Of a stretch of 13,551 nt of DNA, positions 12,951 through 13,551 are shown one piece after another. Below the pieces are notes generated by a model. That model saw only the letters and a list, made by a program, of their open reading frames with translations. It ran no database searches and had not been told where the DNA came from. The DNA comes from Deltaproteobacteria bacterium (GTDB taxonomy: Bacteria; Desulfobacterota_E; Deferrimicrobia; Deferrimicrobiales; Deferrimicrobiaceae): assembly GCA_023489025.1 (NCBI GenBank), contig JAMDCN010000127.1, positions 9,196 to 22,746 on the forward strand, in the 5' to 3' direction. Numbering within the stretch: the stretch's first letter is position 1; each line of letters opens with the position of its first letter. A program made the position numbers and the translations under genes.

Positions 12951-13551
12951 ATGATGCTGATTCGATACCTGTCCGTTGCCCTCGTCCTGCTGGCCGGGTG
13001 CGCCGCCTACACGCCGAAACCCCTCGTCCCTTCCGAAACGCTCTCCCGCTTCGAGTCCCGGACGCTGGATGATCCGGGGCTCAAGGAATTCATCGAGCGA
13101 AATCGGCCCCGGGACCTTCCGGCATGGCCCCCCGCGCAATGGGACCTCCGGCTGCTCACCCTCGCGGCCTTCTACTATCACCCGGATCTGGATGTCGCGC
13201 GGGCCGAATGGGGTACCGCCAAGGCGGGGGTGATCGCGGCGGGACAGCGTCCGAACCCTCGGGCCGGTTTCAACCCCGGATACAATGCGAGCTCGACAAG
13301 CGGGATCTCGCCATGGATTTTCGGGTTTTCGCTCGACGTCCCGCTGGAAACCGCCGGCAAGCGGGGATACCGGGTGGCGCGGGCCGAGCACCTTGCGCAG
13401 GCGGCGCGACTGAACATCGCCGCCGCGGCATGGAAAGTCCGCAGCCGCCTGAGGAGCCGCATGCTCGAACTCGATGCGGCCGTTCAGGCGGCGGCTCTTC
13501 GGGAAAGGCAGCGTGCGATCCAGGCGGAACTCGTCCGGGCGCTGGAGAAAC
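12951..13551 (+). CDS. cusC: CusC/TolC-family outer-membrane efflux lipoprotein, N-terminal 200 residues (3' truncated by window)
   Basis: Outer-membrane channel of an RND metal pump. The frame is open from 12951 to the window end with no stop. The N-terminus MMLIRYLSVALVLLAGC carries a lipobox (LAGC, Cys at residue 17), as in CusC. TLAAFYYHPDLDVARAEWG is the first helical repeat of the outer-membrane-factor family, where the usual text is ALxxNPDLxxAR. FGFSLDVPLETAGKRGYRVARAEH is the conserved strand/turn of the same family, followed by a long alpha-helix that continues to the end. GGGGAG lies directly before the first ATG; the second ATG (12954) may be the true start. It should be followed by membrane-fusion and pump genes. 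CusC rather than CzcC is inferred from the CusRS neighbours. Confidence 0.88.
   Translation, partial: MMLIRYLSVALVLLAGCAAYTPKPLVPSETLSRFESRTLDDPGLKEFIERNRPRDLPAWPPAQWDLRLLTLAAFYYHPDLDVARAEWGTAKAGVIAAGQRPNPRAGFNPGYNASSTSGISPWIFGFSLDVPLETAGKRGYRVARAEHLAQAARLNIAAAAWKVRSRLRSRMLELDAAVQAAALRERQRAIQAELVRALEK

Noticed and set aside
11946..13391. A 481-residue minus-strand open frame opposite cusS/cusC
   Set aside because: Both plus-strand genes have full family motifs, and the antisense product shows none.
1..13551. Mobile elements, CRISPR, tRNA or rRNA
   Set aside because: No transposase-like product, flanking terminal repeats, regular spacer-repeat array or RNA-gene fold was found on reading both strands.

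Overview
The window is dense, GC-rich DNA from a Gram-negative bacterium. It encodes a tripartite RND pump, outer-membrane lipoproteins, a C-terminal-Phe beta-barrel and many Sec signal peptides. The mix of sigma-54 signals, a small SAP/Rho-N-like four-Cys protein, an HD-GYP protein and a c'-type cytochrome suggests a deltaproteobacterial lineage (Geobacter/Desulfuromonas-like or a relative). That placement is inference from gene style, not a proven taxonomic assignment. No tRNA, rRNA, CRISPR array or insertion sequence was seen.

Layout, left to right. (1) 2-1138 is the C-terminal part of a CusA-type copper/silver RND pump, followed by a Met/His-rich exported protein (1225-1773). (2) 1859-3018 holds a 62-residue four-Cys protein overlapping a membrane HD-GYP phosphodiesterase gene. 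These converge on a minus-strand c'-type cytochrome (3008-3472). (3) 3473-3748 is a divergent control region with three inverted repeats and a near-consensus sigma-54 promoter reading into a 101-residue secreted protein of unknown function (3749-4054), closed by a strong terminator. (4) 4212-4688 is a paralogue of the 1225 protein. (5) 4774-7393 is an NtrB/NtrC-type (ZraS/ZraR-like) two-component pair. (6) A second sigma-54 promoter (7521-7536), with a 10-bp inverted repeat upstream, reads into a three-gene cell-envelope operon (7577-10626): an exported protein, an outer-membrane barrel and a lipoprotein with three ~105-residue repeats. All three carry Gly/Met-rich tracts, and the operon ends in a 13-bp-stem hairpin. 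(7) 10781-12905 is a CusR/CusS pair that looks leaderless. It is followed by an 11-bp-periodic repeat and the start of a CusC/TolC-like lipoprotein that runs off the window.

How it may work together (inference). Two metal-efflux modules, the end of a CusA operon and the start of a CusRS-CusC operon, flank an envelope-stress module. In that module a sigma-54 activator pair would sense a periplasmic signal, probably metal, and switch on two transcription units of small exported Met/Gly-rich proteins. The sigma-54 module with its barrel, lipoprotein and Gly/Met proteins is the part of the window that does not match a system I recognise.
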